DNA of 64,000 bases from Megascapheus bottae (taxonomy: Eukaryota; Chordata; Mammalia; Rodentia; Geomyidae): contig JANJXV010000188.1 of NCBI GenBank assembly GCA_024803745.1, positions 124,001 to 188,000 of the forward strand, read 5' to 3'. Under the pieces are notes generated by a model. The model made no database searches and was not told the origin of the DNA. It saw only the letters and a list, made by a program, of their open reading frames with translations. Position numbers and translations under genes: made by a program. How positions within the stretch are numbered: position 1 is the first letter of the stretch; every line of letters starts with the position of its first letter. This document shows, piece by piece, positions 44,046-55,134 of this stretch.

Positions 44046-45824
44046 GAAGAATCCAGTGGTGTGGTCTCAGTGAACTCCTTAGTTGATTCCATAGGGACTT
44101 GTGAAGATGGATCAAACCTTCAGAACTGTGCCCAGTAGAGGAGACAGAAATATGCTCTCATGTCACCATGTGCATTGATTATTAGATGTGGTCTACCCTA
44201 GGAAGGAGCCTTCCTTCATCTGCCTAACCCCTTGAAGAAGTCGACGAACAAGGACATCTGGACAGTTCTCGAAGTTGGAGGAGCAAGTCTTTAAGTCTTG
44301 AGACTCTACCTCTCTGGTATGCAGCTAGTTCTCTACTCCACCCTCCCTTGCACATGCCAGTGTTTCAGGTGTATCTGACCTGCTGCTGCTGCTCATCCTT
44401 ATGAGACCAGGAGGATGAAATTTTAAACAACAGGAGCCCTTAAGGCCTTGCATGTTTGGGGTTCTCTTTCTGATTTGGGTGCTCAACCCTCATGTAGTTT
44501 TCTCCTCCTGCCTGGCGGGGGGTGGGGCTGCTGTGAGTCTTGACTCAAATGGCTGGCTTTTCACATTCCGATGAGGAGATCCTCTCAGAATCTGGCTACC
44601 ACCAGTCTGCTCATGGCTATTGTCCTTTATCTTCTCCAGGCCTACAGGACACTACTGTATTCCAGAGGGTGGCCGTTCATGACCAGGGCCCATAGACACT
44701 TGTGCTGAGCCAAAACCTGGCTCCTCCCTGTGAGAGGGATATCAGAGCTGCCTGAATATGCAGAAAAGCAAGTTTTTCCACTACTGTCAGAGGCACCTAC
44801 AGGAGGAAGTGTGAGAAAGAGGGAGGGGACCAGATGTGTAGAGTATCTTTTCTTCTAAACCATCCAGTCTCTGCCATTTTCTCACAGTGAAGAAATCACA
44901 CCCCGCTTCAAATTGCTCTCATCCCAATGATGGATAACCTAAGCCCTAGGAGTGAGACCAGCAATAATGTTACAGGGAAAGGCCAAATTGCTTCTGGGTT
45001 AAATGATGAGGGTCAGGTGGGCCTCGGTGGGCCTTTGGAGGCTTGCTTACAGCAGCCAAAAGAACACGGGAATCCAGTCCCTAAGGACACCAAGTAGTCT
45101 AGAGCAAGCCAGCTCAGCTTTCAAGGGCAGAAAGCTGTGACATCAGAATCCAACAGGATTCAGATGAGATTGAGGGAAGCAACTGAATAGTAAGGAGGCT
45201 GGCGTGAGATGTGGAGTCTGACTCCAGCAACTGGCTTCAGCTATCCCTGGGGACACATCCATAATTCCGGTGGCAATGGGATCGATGGCCTTCAGTGGCA
45301 CTGTCAAGGGGGAACACAACACTACCCTCTGCCTTAGGAAGTGACCTTCCTCCTGTAACCTCATCACTCACGCCAGGAGCTACCCATGCTGCAGTCATTA
45401 GAAAGACTCAGAGGTCTTCAGCTCTCCAAGGTGGGAGGGTAAGCATGTACATTGATTTGTTTGAGAGAATTTATAGAATATTTTCATCACAGAGACATGC
45501 AAACCTGTAAAGAGGTGAATAATGATCTATGTGAATCCATTGCTGGTTTTTAGTCGTTAACCACACAATGGCAAAGCTTGTTTCTTATCCTCTCGCACAT
45601 ATTATCCCCTTAAGCATATCCTGCCTGTCTTCATAATATTAGCTTATTGCATTGCTAAAGAAATAATTTTAAAACTTTAAAAAAAATTACCTGCAATCAG
45701 TTATATTTGGTTTCACCAAGTAGCCAGTGAGTGGCTCAATGTATTTCCATCATTTTATAAATGTGTGTGTATGGGTTTAAACAGGTTTCTTTTTCAAAAG
45801 ACTTATTTAAATTTGCAGATATTA
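44046..45824. other. Unique sequence, GC-richer than average
   Basis: About 1.8 kb without a recognisable repeat. Frames of 71-74 codons overlap on both strands with no motif. The 44.2-45.4 kb part is GC-richer than the surroundings but has few CpG. Confidence 0.5.
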
Positions 45825-46270
45825 ATTATACAAGGGATTTCCTTAGTATAACGTTTCCATACATGCACATAATGAGCTCCAATCAAATCCAGATCTTCCA
45901 TCTTTCCATTCCAACACCCTCTCTTCTCAAAACAATTTGAACAGGTTTCAATGTTCTATTTCCATACATGAATATAAATCACCTCAGCCATATTCATCCT
46001 TACTCACCTGTTCCAGTGATCATCTCCTCTCCCACACATCTTGCTTTACTTTCCTATTGCTCATTTCTTTAATAGATGTTAATTGTTTGAAAGAGTTTTA
46101 GCATGATATTTCACATGTGCACATATTCAGATTTAACTGGATCAACTTTCCCCTCTTTCCTTTTACACTTTTATTATTCAATAGCTTTCCATGACTTTTC
46201 TTATGCTATCTTTACACATATTCTAATATCATTCATTCTCAATCACTCTTTCCTTTCCCCCCACCCCCAC
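45825..46270 (-). mobile_element. Probable LINE-1 3' UTR (antisense)
   Basis: TACAAGGGATTTCCTTAGTA, TTTCCATACATGCACATAAT, CAAAACAATTTGAACAGGTT and CACTCTTTCCTTTCCCCCC resemble a reversed LINE-1 3' UTR of an older subfamily, with C-rich stretches as reversed G tracts. Assigned by eye. Confidence 0.5.
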
Positions 46271-46429
46271 TCCCTCTTGTCTTCCAAAAATGTCCTAAAA
46301 TTACAATCATTGAATCAGGAGCCAAACAAAGTTAAGTATAATTTCATTATAGACTGGATCTTTAGCAGAAGATGCCAGTTATACTGATGAGGGCCTCCCT
46401 GGATTTATGTCCAGTGGAATTTACAGGAA

Positions 46430-46620
46430 GTTATGAGCATTTATAAGCACTGGCTTTGGAGTCAAGCTATATGAACCAAAGCCTGGTTATATCTCTAAGA
46501 CTTGTCCTTTGCCCACCAGCTTAACTCACAAGGTTCTTGTGATTGTTTAGGGAGAGTTAACATACATTACTTAGCACAAAGGTCAGTTTAAAAGTAAGAA
46601 ACAATTTTGTATATAACAGC
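46430..46620 (+). mobile_element. MIR remnant
   Basis: GCACTGGCTTTGGAGTCAAG, CCTGGTTATATCTCTAAGAC, TCACAAGGTTCTTGTGATTG and ATTACTTAGCACAAAGGTCA follow MIR order ('gggctttggagtcaga ... cataggattgttgtgagg ... gcttagcacagtgcc'). Near full length. Confidence 0.78.
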
Positions 46621-47640
46621 AGCAGCAACCGCCACAACAAAAATAGTAATGAAGAAGATGACATTTAATTTAAATCTTTAAGTATTCAGCGTATTGCAAA
46701 ATACAGACAGCTAATGTGTATGCTCAGACAGACTAAATAGCCTTATTTGACTATCATCTGATTCAGCAGTTCCACTTGTAGATATGTATGTGTCCACATG
46801 GAATCAGTATATTGGAAAGCTGGCATGTTGGACAAATGGTAGATGGAGCATCAACGGGTGGGGTTGTCAGGAGATGAGACTGAAGAGGAGAACTGTGGCC
46901 AAATCTACTCTAGTCACAGTCTTGTGAACAGAACTAGAGCGAGGACTTAGTCTTGCAGCATTGGGTTTGCAAAGGATTGTGGGAGAGTGGATATATTTGG
47001 GTCTCAATGACAATGGTGTGGAGGGGCAGGCTTGGGGAAGGGGACCTGAGCATGAAGTCATGGGAGGAGTTTTGTAAGGATCTAGTGATTCCCTGGATAA
47101 CCATTTAGTATGAGGATAGAGAAGAGACATTTGGAAAACATTAAATATTTGCTGTGCAGCAGAGAGGGAGAATGTAAGAAGCACTCCAGAATGCCTGGCT
47201 TGGCTATCAGGTAAAACCGGATGGTGCTAATTGAGGTTTTCCATGTAGGAGGTTTCGATGATTGAGGATAATGAATTCTGCTTGTGATGTGTGTGATCAA
47301 AGCTGTCTGCAGGACACCCAGGGAAGACTCTGCTCCTACTTTATATCCACAAATGCATGAGGAATCACTTAGAGGGAAAACTGAGAAGGGCTAAAGCTTG
47401 TACCTGTTATATCTCCTCTGCTTACTCCTCCCCTGATAGAAAAGCTGCTATCACACTTGTACTGAAAAGATTCCAGGAGGACTGATGGCCTTTTCAAAAG
47501 GTCAAATCATAAATGCAGTGTTGATGACAAGTGAATAAAATTCAGATTCATTTATTTAAAAAGTATCTGCTCACCAGGGAATGCAGTTTTGACAGAGACA
47601 AAAGACCCTGCATTCTTTTTTAACACAATACAATTCTCTT
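46621..47640. other. Unique sequence
   Basis: A (CAG/CAA)n-like scrap lies at 46617-46642. The 105- and 72-codon minus-strand frames (46867-47184, 47082-47300) have no motif. No repeat recognised. Confidence 0.5.
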
Positions 47641-47798
47641 CCCGCCTTCCTCCTTCCTTCCCTCCTTCCCTCCCTCCCTCTCTCCTTCCCTTCCTTTCTC
47701 TCTCGCTCTTTCCTTCCTTCCTTCTTTCCTTCCTTCCTCCTCGCCTTCCTTTCTTCCCTCCCTACCTCCCTTCTTCCTTTTCCTTCCTTTCTTTCCTG
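47641..47798. repeat. (CCTT)n/(CCCT)n pyrimidine tract
   Basis: About 155 bases almost entirely pyrimidine on the plus strand, ending where a reversed ID fragment begins. Confidence 0.96.
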
Positions 47799-47799
47799 G

Positions 47800-47870
47800 A
47801 ATTTGAAATCAAGGCCTTGTGCTTGCCCAGCAAGGACACTTTCACTTGAACCATGCCTTCAGCTCTTTTA
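47800..47870 (-). mobile_element. ID-type SINE fragment
   Basis: GAATTTGAAATCAAGGCCTT, GCTTGCCCAGCAAGGACACT and TTTCACTTGAACCATGCCTT are reversed ID blocks, diverged. Confidence 0.6.
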
Positions 47871-48329
47871 CGTTAATTTTCAAATAAGGTCTTGTACTTT
47901 TCCCCCAGTACTGGTCTATTAAGATGAACCATAGTTAGCCATAGGCCTTATGTTAATACAGATGCAATCACTGACAATGATAGTTGAGCTACATAAATGT
48001 TCTGCTGAATTCTTTTCCAAAGGCCATTTAGGAAGCAGGGGATTAGAGGTCTGTTCTTCCCAGTACTTCCATACAAAGCACAGTTCGAGGCAGGGGATGT
48101 GTTGCCGGCTGTGAGCTGTGTAGAGAAGGATACCATAACATATTTTCCTTTTTCTGACAGCCTCTCTGGGATCTCCCAAGGGGTTCATAGCTTTGTGTTT
48201 CATATCAGTCCACACTTGACTTTTTGTGTCTTGCTTCACAAGAATGGGAGGAAGTTAGCAAGAGAGGATTATTCTAGGAATCCTATGTACTACTCCAGCC
48301 CCCAACTCAAGCAGCTAGTCAGATCATTC
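47871..48329. other. Unique sequence
   Basis: Overlapping frames of 106 and 62 codons (minus) and 80 codons (plus) have no motif. No repeat recognised. Confidence 0.5.
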
Positions 48330-48612
48330 TGGGTATGGTAATGCACATCTCTAATCCTAGATACTAAGAACACACAGTCTGATTGTATTTCAGACCAACT
48401 CTTGGGAACAAAACTTCAAAAGATCCCATTTTAACTAATAAAAATCTGGAGTCAGTGGTGAGCACCTGCCATCCCAGCTATTTGGAAAGCAAGTAAAGCA
48501 TAAACAAAAAAGTATATTTAAGAAAAATGAAAGAAGCAAAAGGGACTGGTAGTGTTACTGAAGTGGTAAAACACCTACCTAACAATAACAAGGCTTTTCA
48601 TTCAATCTTTAG
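48330..48612 (+). mobile_element. Multi-headed SINE: two B1-like heads and an ID tail
   Basis: First head at about 48330 (GGGTATGGTAATGCACATCT, CTAATCCTAGATACTAAG), second at about 48451 (AGTCAGTGGTGAGCACCTGC, CATCCCAGCTATTTGG), then an ID-like tail from 48541 (GGGACTGGTAGTGTTACTGA, GTGGTAAAACACCTACC). Spacing between heads is about 120 bases, as at 39540-39990. Confidence 0.6.
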
Positions 48613-48755
48613 AATGAGAAAGACAGACAGAGAGATAATAGAGACAGAGAGATGAAGGGAAGGAGGGAGGGAGGGAGGAAGGAAGGAAGGAAGGAAGGAA
48701 AAAAGGGAGGGAGGGAGGGAGGGAGAGAGGGAGGAAGGACAGAAAGAAAGATACA

Positions 48756-48786
<31 letters not shown>

Positions 48787-48816
48787 GAAGGAAGGAAGGA
48801 AGGAAGGAAGGAAGAA
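48612..48816. repeat. Purine tract (GGAA)n/(GGGA)n/(GAAA)n
   Basis: About 200 bases of G and A directly continuing the 3' end of the preceding plus-strand SINE. Minus-strand Leu/Ser/Phe frames are translations of it. Confidence 0.97.
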
Positions 48817-48944
48817 AGTGCAGATGGGCTTTATGCACTTGGATCCCAACTATTCACCCCAACCTAGATGGAAAATAAAATATGGAAAGAGAAAATACTT
48901 GCAGACTTACCACAAAAATGCAAATCAAATTCTCTCACTATTCT

Positions 48945-49290
48945 TTGTTTCTACAAATATTTACTTGGTTTTTGCTCTGGACCAGACACTGGGGAAAAGA
49001 GTAATAAATAAAATATTCCCGTGGAGCATACAAACTATTTGGAGAAGATATAATAAACCAGAAAACATTTTGTCACATGGCCATAAGAGGTACTAAAAAT
49101 AAACCAGGATAATGAAGAAAGATCTTTTATTTGAGCAGGGAAATCGTGAAGGCTTGCTTGATGAGGGAACATTTGACCAGACATATAAAGTGAAAAAGTC
49201 ATACATCATGGTGAGAAAAGGATCAAAAGAAAGGACCCATGCAAAGGCCATGAGGTTCTATTGTGCTCAGCACTGCTCCACCCAAACAAG
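48945..49290 (-). mobile_element. LINE-2 (L2) remnant
   Basis: CTACAAATATTTACTTGGTT, CAGACACTGGGGAAAAGAG, GAGCATACAAACTATTTGG, GAACATTTGACCAGACATAT and ATGCAAAGGCCATGAGG match the reversed L2 3' UTR in order across more than 300 bases. The best-preserved L2 of the window. Confidence 0.75.
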
Positions 49291-49574
49291 GGTATCAGAG
49301 GCCCAAGAGAAGTGACCCAGCTATGCAGATTTCAGGCTATCTAGGCAGCAAAGTCTAGGAATAAAATTGTTCTTCATGTACTTTGTATAGAGCATACTCC
49401 AGGAAAAGAAACAGAGTTGAACAAACGAAGAACTGAAATCATGAAAAGTTCTCAAAAGGGAATCAGCCAATCCTATAGAGAGCTTTAGGTTGGAATGGTG
49501 GGGGAGGGGTGGAGAATGAACTCATGGCCTGGGCACTTTTCCATAGCTTTTGCCCCACAACAACAACAACAACA
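49291..49574. other. Unique sequence with an ID scrap
   Basis: GAATGAACTCATGGCCTGGG at about 49516 is a reversed ID fragment. A (CAA)n run at 49558-49574 precedes the LINE-1. Confidence 0.45.
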
Positions 49575-51312
49575 CCACCAAGTAGCCAAAGAATGATCTT
49601 CTCAGCAATCCAAAATTCTATATAGAACAATAAAAGACCCTGTATAGCAAAAACAATTCTTAGCAGAAAGAACAGCGCAGGAGGAATTTCAACACCAAAC
49701 TTTAGACACTATTACAGAGCTATGGTAACCAAAACAGCATGATACTGGCACAAGAACAAGCCCAAGGATGAATGGAATAGAACTAAGGACCCAGATATTA
49801 AATCACAGACCTAAGGCTAACTAATCTTTGAAAAGGGAGCCAATAAAATAGAATGGAAGAAAGTCTCTTCAACAAATGGTGCTGGCAGAACCGGTTAAGC
49901 ACCTGCAGAAAGCTAAATTTGGATCCTTCTATGTCACTTTGCACCAGGGTTAATTCCAAATGGATCAAAGACTGAGATAAAAGCAGATACCCTAAAAACT
50001 TTATAAGAAGGAATAGGAGATACACTAGACCTCCTTGGCAAAGGTTGAAAATTTCTTAATAAAGACCTAGAAACACAACATATGAAAGAAAGCTTGGATA
50101 AATGGGACTGCATTAAACTGCAGAACTTCTGTATGGCAGAGGACATAGCTAGCAAGTTAAATAGAAAGTACACCAAATGGGAGAAGATCTTCAATAACTA
50201 TACAATAGACAAAGGCCTCATAGCTAAAATATATCAACAGCTAAAAAAATTGAATCACTCAAAAACTAATCTTCAAAGAAACATCCATCCCATTAAAAGA
50301 TGGGCCAAATACTTAAAGAGACACTTCTCTGTGGAAGAAATAAGAATGACCTATAGACATATGAAGAAATGCTCGACATCTCTGGCCATAAAAGAAATGC
50401 AAAGCAAAACAACTCTGAGATTCCACCTCACTCCAGTTAGAATGGCCATGATCAAGAAATCTAATGACAACAGATGCTGGAGGGGATGTGGCCAGGAGGG
50501 ATCACTACTACACTGTTGGTGGGAGTGTAAACTCATTCAACCACTTTGGAAAGCTGTATGGCAGTTCCTCAAAAGACCAAACCTAGAGCTCCCCTAGGAC
50601 CCAGCAATTCCAGTACTTGGCATTTAACCAATTGTAAATACTAGCACATACTAAAGCCACTAGCACAATGATGTTCATTGCAGGACTATTTACTATAGCA
50701 AAGATATGCAACCAACGCAGATGCCCCTCAGTAGATGATTCGATCAAGAAGATGTGGTAATCATACACAATGGAATTCCATGCTGCCATCAGAAAGAATG
50801 TCTTTGCCTATTTGTAAGGAAGTGGAAAGATTTGAAAAAAATCATATTAAGTGAAGTAAGCCAGACGCAAAGGAACATAGACTCAATGGTTTTCCTCATT
50901 TGTAATAATTGGTTCAAACCTTGGACTCTCCTAGCAGAGGATTACAATAGCTCAAAACCTAGATACATAAGGCCATATAGGATGAGGCTAAATGAAAGGA
51001 CTTCCAGGATATGGAATCAAGAGCCATATAATGTGTGATTGTGTTCTTAATGTCCTATGTTATTTCTCACCTCTTTTTTTGTCCCTTGGTTAATCTCATA
51101 TTGTTACTGTATCTGATTTTGTTACCTTGTCATTGTGTATCCATTTATTTGTTTATTTGAAATAGGAAAGGGGGAAAACAAGATGAGGAGAGGGGTCAGG
51201 GGAGGGAAATGTGGACAAAAACATGAGAAGGGATATCAGTGTGTGAAAAGTAATGCACCTTCTATCTGACAAATGAGACTGTAACCTTTCTATTAATTAG
51301 AATTTAAAGTTT
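49575..51312 (+). mobile_element. 5'-truncated LINE-1, ORF2 broken
   Basis: ORF2 blocks in order: AGAGCTATGGTAACCAAAAC, AACAAATGGTGCTGGCAGAA, TGGGACTGCATTAAACTGC, GAAATGCTCGACATCTC, and [20 protein letters not shown] in translation. The open segment 50082-50597 ends at TAG (50595-50597) where the 36.5-kb copy has TAT; further frameshifts follow. A 3' UTR with G-rich tract runs to about 51312. It starts further 5' in ORF2 than the 36.5-kb copy and is more decayed. Confidence 0.93.
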
Positions 51313-51920
51313 ATAAGGCCTAGATTCAAGATGCAAGGAAGCATGGAATGTTTCCAAGAAATGAACCAGGAGTCTTGTGATAGATGGAATGCAGGGAAAA
51401 CTGTGATGAGCTCAGAACTTCATGCAGAAGATGAACAGGCCCCACGGGCACTCGCTGGGGAGGATTTCACATGCTCTTGGGCGGCCGGCCGCAGTGTGAA
51501 ATTCTTACACACTCTCATTCCACTGATTCTGAATCCTCTGAGAAAACCAGACATGGTGTGTAAAACAGGTGCTGCCCTAAACACGGTGTAGGTGAGCAGC
51601 ATGGCCAAAACTCATGGAGGGGAACCCTGGCCCTGTGATGTGCCTGAACTCTAGTCCCTAGGGACTGGAAGAAAGGCTATATCAAGAACATGGTGAACCT
51701 CAGGGGCTCCCTGGTCGGAATATAAGAGTCAGCAAATACGATTATAATGAGAGAGCTACTTCATGGAGTGACAACAGGAAGATATTGGATGTGGGAAGAT
51801 GTGTTTCTTGGTCTCACTTTCTAGAGGCCAACTGAAGGCCTTGGGGTAAACTCTGGAGGCCACAATTGTGTGAGGGAAGCCAGAAAGGTGCATGTAAAAC
51901 TGTGCACCTGGGAGCCAAGA
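51313..51920. other. Unique sequence
   Basis: Contains a short CpG-bearing patch (GGGCGGCCGGCCGCAGTG) at about 51479. An 86-codon plus-strand frame (51331-51591) has no domain I recognise. Confidence 0.45.
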
Positions 51921-52110
51921 GAGGGGCCTAGGAGTAGACTGGCTCCCTAGCCAGCACGAAGCCCTAGGTTTGATTCTTCAGTACCACCTAAACAAAACAA
52001 GCTGGAAATATTTCTGTGGCTCAAGTGGTAGAGCACCGGACTGGAGAAAGCCCAAGGACAGTGCTTAGGGCCTGAATTCAAGCCCCAGGATCTGCAAACA
52101 AAAATTCTTT
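51921..52110 (+). mobile_element. ID-dimer SINE
   Basis: CTAGGTTTGATTCTTCAGTA, TTTCTGTGGCTCAAGTGGTA, GAGCACCGGACTGGAGAAAG and AATTCAAGCCCCAGGATCTG; the head of the first monomer is diverged. Confidence 0.85.
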
Positions 52111-52125
52111 AATATAAATAAATGA

Positions 52126-52320
52126 AAGGACTGGGAGTATGGCCTAATGGTATAGTGCTTGCTTAGCATGCACGGACAACCCGGGTTTGATTCCTCGGTA
52201 CCACATACATAGAAAAGGCTAGAAGTGTTGCTGTGGCTCAAGTGGTAGAGCTCCAGCCTTGAGAAAGTCCAAGGTCAGACATCAGGCCCTGAGTTCAAAT
52301 CCAGGACTGGCAAAAAAAAT
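52126..52320 (+). mobile_element. ID-dimer SINE
   Basis: GACTGGGAGTATGGCCTAAT, GCTTGCTTAGCATGCACGG, GTTTGATTCCTCGGTACCAC, then GTGGCTCAAGTGGTAGAGCT and CCCTGAGTTCAAATCCAGGA with an A-tail. Full length, directly after another dimer in the same orientation. Confidence 0.93.
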
Positions 52321-52345
52321 TGAAAAAGAAACTGCACCTGTCCAA

Positions 52346-52580
52346 CTATAGCAAGTCCCACACTCTCCCCAAACTAGACCAGAGTTGGATGGGGCTGGGA
52401 CTGCAGGAGCAGACTCCACCCATTCTGCCTAGATCTCCCGAAATCAGCTGGAGCATGAAGATCTGACCAGCCCCCTGCAGGCTTCTCAGCAACGCCAAAG
52501 CCTCGAGCTCCTCGCTCACCAGCGCCACCATGTCCGCTTCCGGCGGCCGCCGTCACCAGGCTGGGAGCAGCGCGGCCTCA
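52346..52580 (-). other. CpG-bearing patch with a 61-codon frame; possible exon or processed pseudogene remnant
   Basis: 52480-52580 is the most CpG-rich spot I see (CTTCCGGCGGCCGCCGTCAC). On the minus strand GCGGACATGG opens a 61-codon frame (52346-52531) beginning MVALVSEELEALALLRSLQG, after a GC-rich leader. The first 25 or so codons read like a real acidic, helical N-terminus; the remainder does not. I do not recognise the protein. It could be a first exon with promoter, a 5' scrap of a processed pseudogene, or chance. Confidence 0.3.
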
Positions 52581-52595
52581 CAGCCACTCATATAT

Positions 52596-52825
52596 CCTCA
52601 TTTTTGCTGGCTATTTCATTAATGTTTAAACTCAGGGCCTCATGCTCTCTTGACCTGCTTGCTTTGCTGACACTCTAATACTTGAGCCATATATCCTAAT
52701 TTTTGCTGGCTATTTTGGAGACAAACTCACAGAACTTTCTGCCTGACCTTGAATCTCTCATCTTCCATATCCCAGCCTCCTGCTTAGTAGATTATCACAT
52801 GAACCACAGCATGTGACTTCCTAAT
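52596..52825 (-). mobile_element. B1-ID composite SINE, diverged
   Basis: TTTAAACTCAGGGCCTCATG and CTCTAATACTTGAGCCATAT (reversed ID), TTTTGCTGGCTATTTTGGAG, then CCATATCCCAGCCTCCTGCT and CACATGAACCACAGCATGTG (reversed B1). The motif CATATATCCT(C/A)ATTTTTGC occurs twice (52588 and 52690), suggesting an internal duplication. Confidence 0.7.
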
Positions 52826-52969
52826 TCCACTATTTGATGGAGAATGGCAAGTTACTAGTAGAGTGAGAAAAATCGTAGAAAATACTGTGGACTCCACTTA
52901 AATTTTATTGAGTCAGTACAGCATTCTGTGATGTTTTCCCAATGTTTTATGCCCAAATCAGAAATTAAT

Positions 52970-53090
52970 TCACTTTTGAAAAATACATACTAAATTCTTG
53001 ATATGAGCTGTACATTTCACTAAGTTATGGATATGTAAAGATTAATAGGACAATATTCTATTCCCCAAAATCCTCAGTGCCTCCTATGAG
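52970..53090 (-). mobile_element. Possible LINE-2 (L2) remnant
   Basis: AAATTCTTGATATGAGCTGT, ATTTCACTAAGTTATGGATA and AGATTAATAGGACAATATTC loosely follow the reversed L2 end. Confidence 0.4.
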
Positions 53091-53149
53091 AACAAATATG
53101 AAGTTGCATGGCTTAGGAATAATTGGGCTGAGCAGGATTTACAGCAACT

Positions 53150-53400
53150 ATGAGACTTAGAGTCTGGGTTTAAGTTGCCTGGGTGCAAATCCCTGCTTTG
53201 TTACTCACTTCTGCCTAGTACTTGGTAAGTTCTTGAAACTTTTCTTTCCATTATTGTGTGATACATGGCACTTGTAATAGATTTACCTCATTGGCTGTTG
53301 TAAGCTATAGCATATTACGTGACTGGTTAAATACTGCCTGATCCATAGAGAGGAAACACTTGACAAATATTAGCCGTTAATAGGGTTATTAATACTATCA
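53150..53400 (+). mobile_element. MIR remnant
   Basis: TGGGTGCAAATCCCTGCTTT, GTTACTCACTTCTGCCTAGT, CTTGGTAAGTTCTTGAAAC and CTCATTGGCTGTTGTAAGC, then GACAAATATTAGCCGTT follow MIR order over about 250 bases. Confidence 0.75.
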
Positions 53401-53614
53401 TATGCATTGAGTGCTTATGGCATAATGATGGGTGAAAGAAGACAGAAAATAAGCCATACTATATCAACACAATGAAGTACAGAAAAACATCACAAGTGAA
53501 ATATTCTACTGGAAAAAATCCATCAAACAATGATAAATGAAACACTGGATTAGAAAATCCTATAACATCTTTTCTTTCTATTCAAAAACCAAGATTTCCC
53601 CATAAAAATGATTT
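53401..53614. other. Unique sequence
   Basis: AT-rich; no feature recognised. Confidence 0.5.
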
Positions 53615-53715
53615 GTGTGGCCAGGAGTGTGGACTATTAGTAGAGTACTTGCCTAGCATGCACGAAGGCCCCAGTTTTGATTCCTTGTACCACCTACACA
53701 GACAGTCATAATAGC
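53615..53715 (+). mobile_element. ID monomer SINE
   Basis: GCCAGGAGTGTGGACTATTA, GTACTTGCCTAGCATGCACG, TTTTGATTCCTTGTACCACC. This is the first monomer of the dimer type only. Confidence 0.85.
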
Positions 53716-53942
53716 CCAGCACAGTGGCTCACAGCTGTAATACCATCCACTCAGGAGGCTGAGATCTAAGGACTGCAGATAAAAGCAAGCCCGGGCAGTA
53801 AAGTCCATGAGACTCTTATCTCCAGTTAACAACTAGAAAATCAGAAATGGTGCTGAGGCTCAAGCGGTAGGGTGATAGCCTTGAGCTGAAAAAGAGCTCA
53901 GGGGCAATGCCCAGGCCCAGACTTCAAGTCTAATGACACACC
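53716..53942 (+). mobile_element. B1-ID composite SINE
   Basis: GCCCAGCACAGTGGCTCACA, ACTCAGGAGGCTGAGATCTA, CCCGGGCAGTAAAGTCCATG, TCTTATCTCCAGTTAAC, CTCAAGCGGTAGGGTGATAG, GAGCTCAGGGGCAATGCCCA. Full length; its tail grows into a purine tract. Confidence 0.92.
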
Positions 53943-53992
53943 ACAAAAGAAGGAAAGAAAGAAGGAAAGAAGGAAAGAAAAAAAGAAAGAAG

Positions 53993-54045
<53 letters not shown>
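53943..54045. repeat. (GAAA)n/(GA)n purine tract
   Basis: Irregular GAAGGAAAGAAA units then about 40 bases of pure GA, continuous with the tail of the preceding SINE. Confidence 0.97.
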
Positions 54046-54046
<1 letters not shown>

Positions 54047-54056
54047 AAAAGAAAAT

Positions 54057-54195
54057 CTCTAAGTGGTGTTGTGGTTCAAGTGGTAGAGCTCTAGCCTTAA
54101 GAAAACCCAAGGACAGTACACAGGCCCTGAGTTCAAGCTCCAGCCTCCTGAGTAGCTAGGATTGGAGCAGCAGCCACCAGCACCTGGCTATATAT
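54057..54195 (+). mobile_element. ID monomer joined to a reversed B1 head
   Basis: TAAGTGGTGTTGTGGTTCAA through CCTGAGTTCAAGCTCCAG is a sense ID monomer. It runs without a gap into CCTCCTGAGTAGCTAGGATT and AGCCACCAGCACCTGGC, the reversed B1 head. A chimeric join of two SINEs in opposite orientation. Confidence 0.75.
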
Positions 54196-54213
54196 GTGTT
54201 TTTAAAAACTAGA

Positions 54214-54420
54214 AACTCGGCTGGGTATTTGGCTTAGTGGTAGAGTGCTTGCCTAACATGCATGAAGACCCGGATTCGATTCCTCTTGTACCACATACAT
54301 AAGAAAAAGCCAGAAGTGGTGCTGTGGCTCAAGTGTTTGAATGCTAGACTTGAGGAAAAAGCCCAAGGGCAGTGCTCAGGCCCTGAGTTCAAGACCTAGG
54401 ACTGGCAAAAAAAAAAAACT
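54214..54420 (+). mobile_element. ID-dimer SINE
   Basis: GGCTGGGTATTTGGCTTAGT, GCTTGCCTAACATGCATGAA, GATTCGATTCCTCTTGTACC, CAGAAGTGGTGCTGTGGCTC, CCCTGAGTTCAAGACCTAGG and an A-run. Low divergence. Confidence 0.94.
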
Positions 54421-55134
54421 AGAAAATCTTAGCTGCTACCACACATTTCCTGCTAAAAGAAAAATCAAATGTTAAAGATATATAGTTTCTGGACTTCCAA
54501 TTCCCTGTAAGCCAATCATTATTGATCTGCATTCTCCTCTGCTCTTTTTAATGCCATGGACCTACTGTTATAGTCGAACAAGAGGGAAGAGAGAAACAGT
54601 ATGAAACTTAAGGGCATGTCATCGTCAGAATTACTAATGCACAGTTGTTAATCACTGGGGACCCTTTTAACATCACAGGTAACCTTCTATACAGTTCCAT
54701 TTATCACTCGGGTTCTAATGTATTTGCCAAACACATGAATATTTAAACATCTAAAACTATGGCATCAACAGAAAATGTGACAGATTTACAGTCAGAGTTT
54801 TCCTTTGGGTTTCTCATCACCGTGTACCTGGGTTACACAATACAAAGAAAATCTCACTTCACCTGGAGAGTCAGCTGTCTGTTACAAAATAATTGAGACA
54901 ATCCACTGAAAAGAAGAAAAGGGTTTACATTGCCTCATCCAAACTTATCTCTTGGCTATATTATTTTGAGCAATGTATATCAACAGGAACATGTGATAGA
55001 AGAGGAGGCCTGTGTAACTCAGTGGCTGGGGGGTGGAGGGAGAGAGGGAGAGAGGGCACACAGAGACTCTCATCCCCAATATGCCATTTAAGGGCATGCT
55101 CACAGTGACCTAATTTCCTCCCTTCCTCCTAAAA
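54421..55134. other. Unique sequence
   Basis: A 71-codon plus-strand frame (54893-55108) has no motif. A short GA/GGGA patch lies at 55030-55055. No repeat recognised. Confidence 0.5.

Noticed and set aside
51331..51591. Olfactory-receptor-like wording (PLILNPLRK) near the end of an 86-codon frame
   Set aside because: A single short resemblance to the 'PLLNPLIYSLR' motif with no transmembrane segments before it; chance.
52126..52320. tRNA-like A and B box sequences
   Set aside because: They belong to ID SINE monomers, here and throughout the window; no cloverleaf of a functional tRNA gene can be formed with conserved arms.
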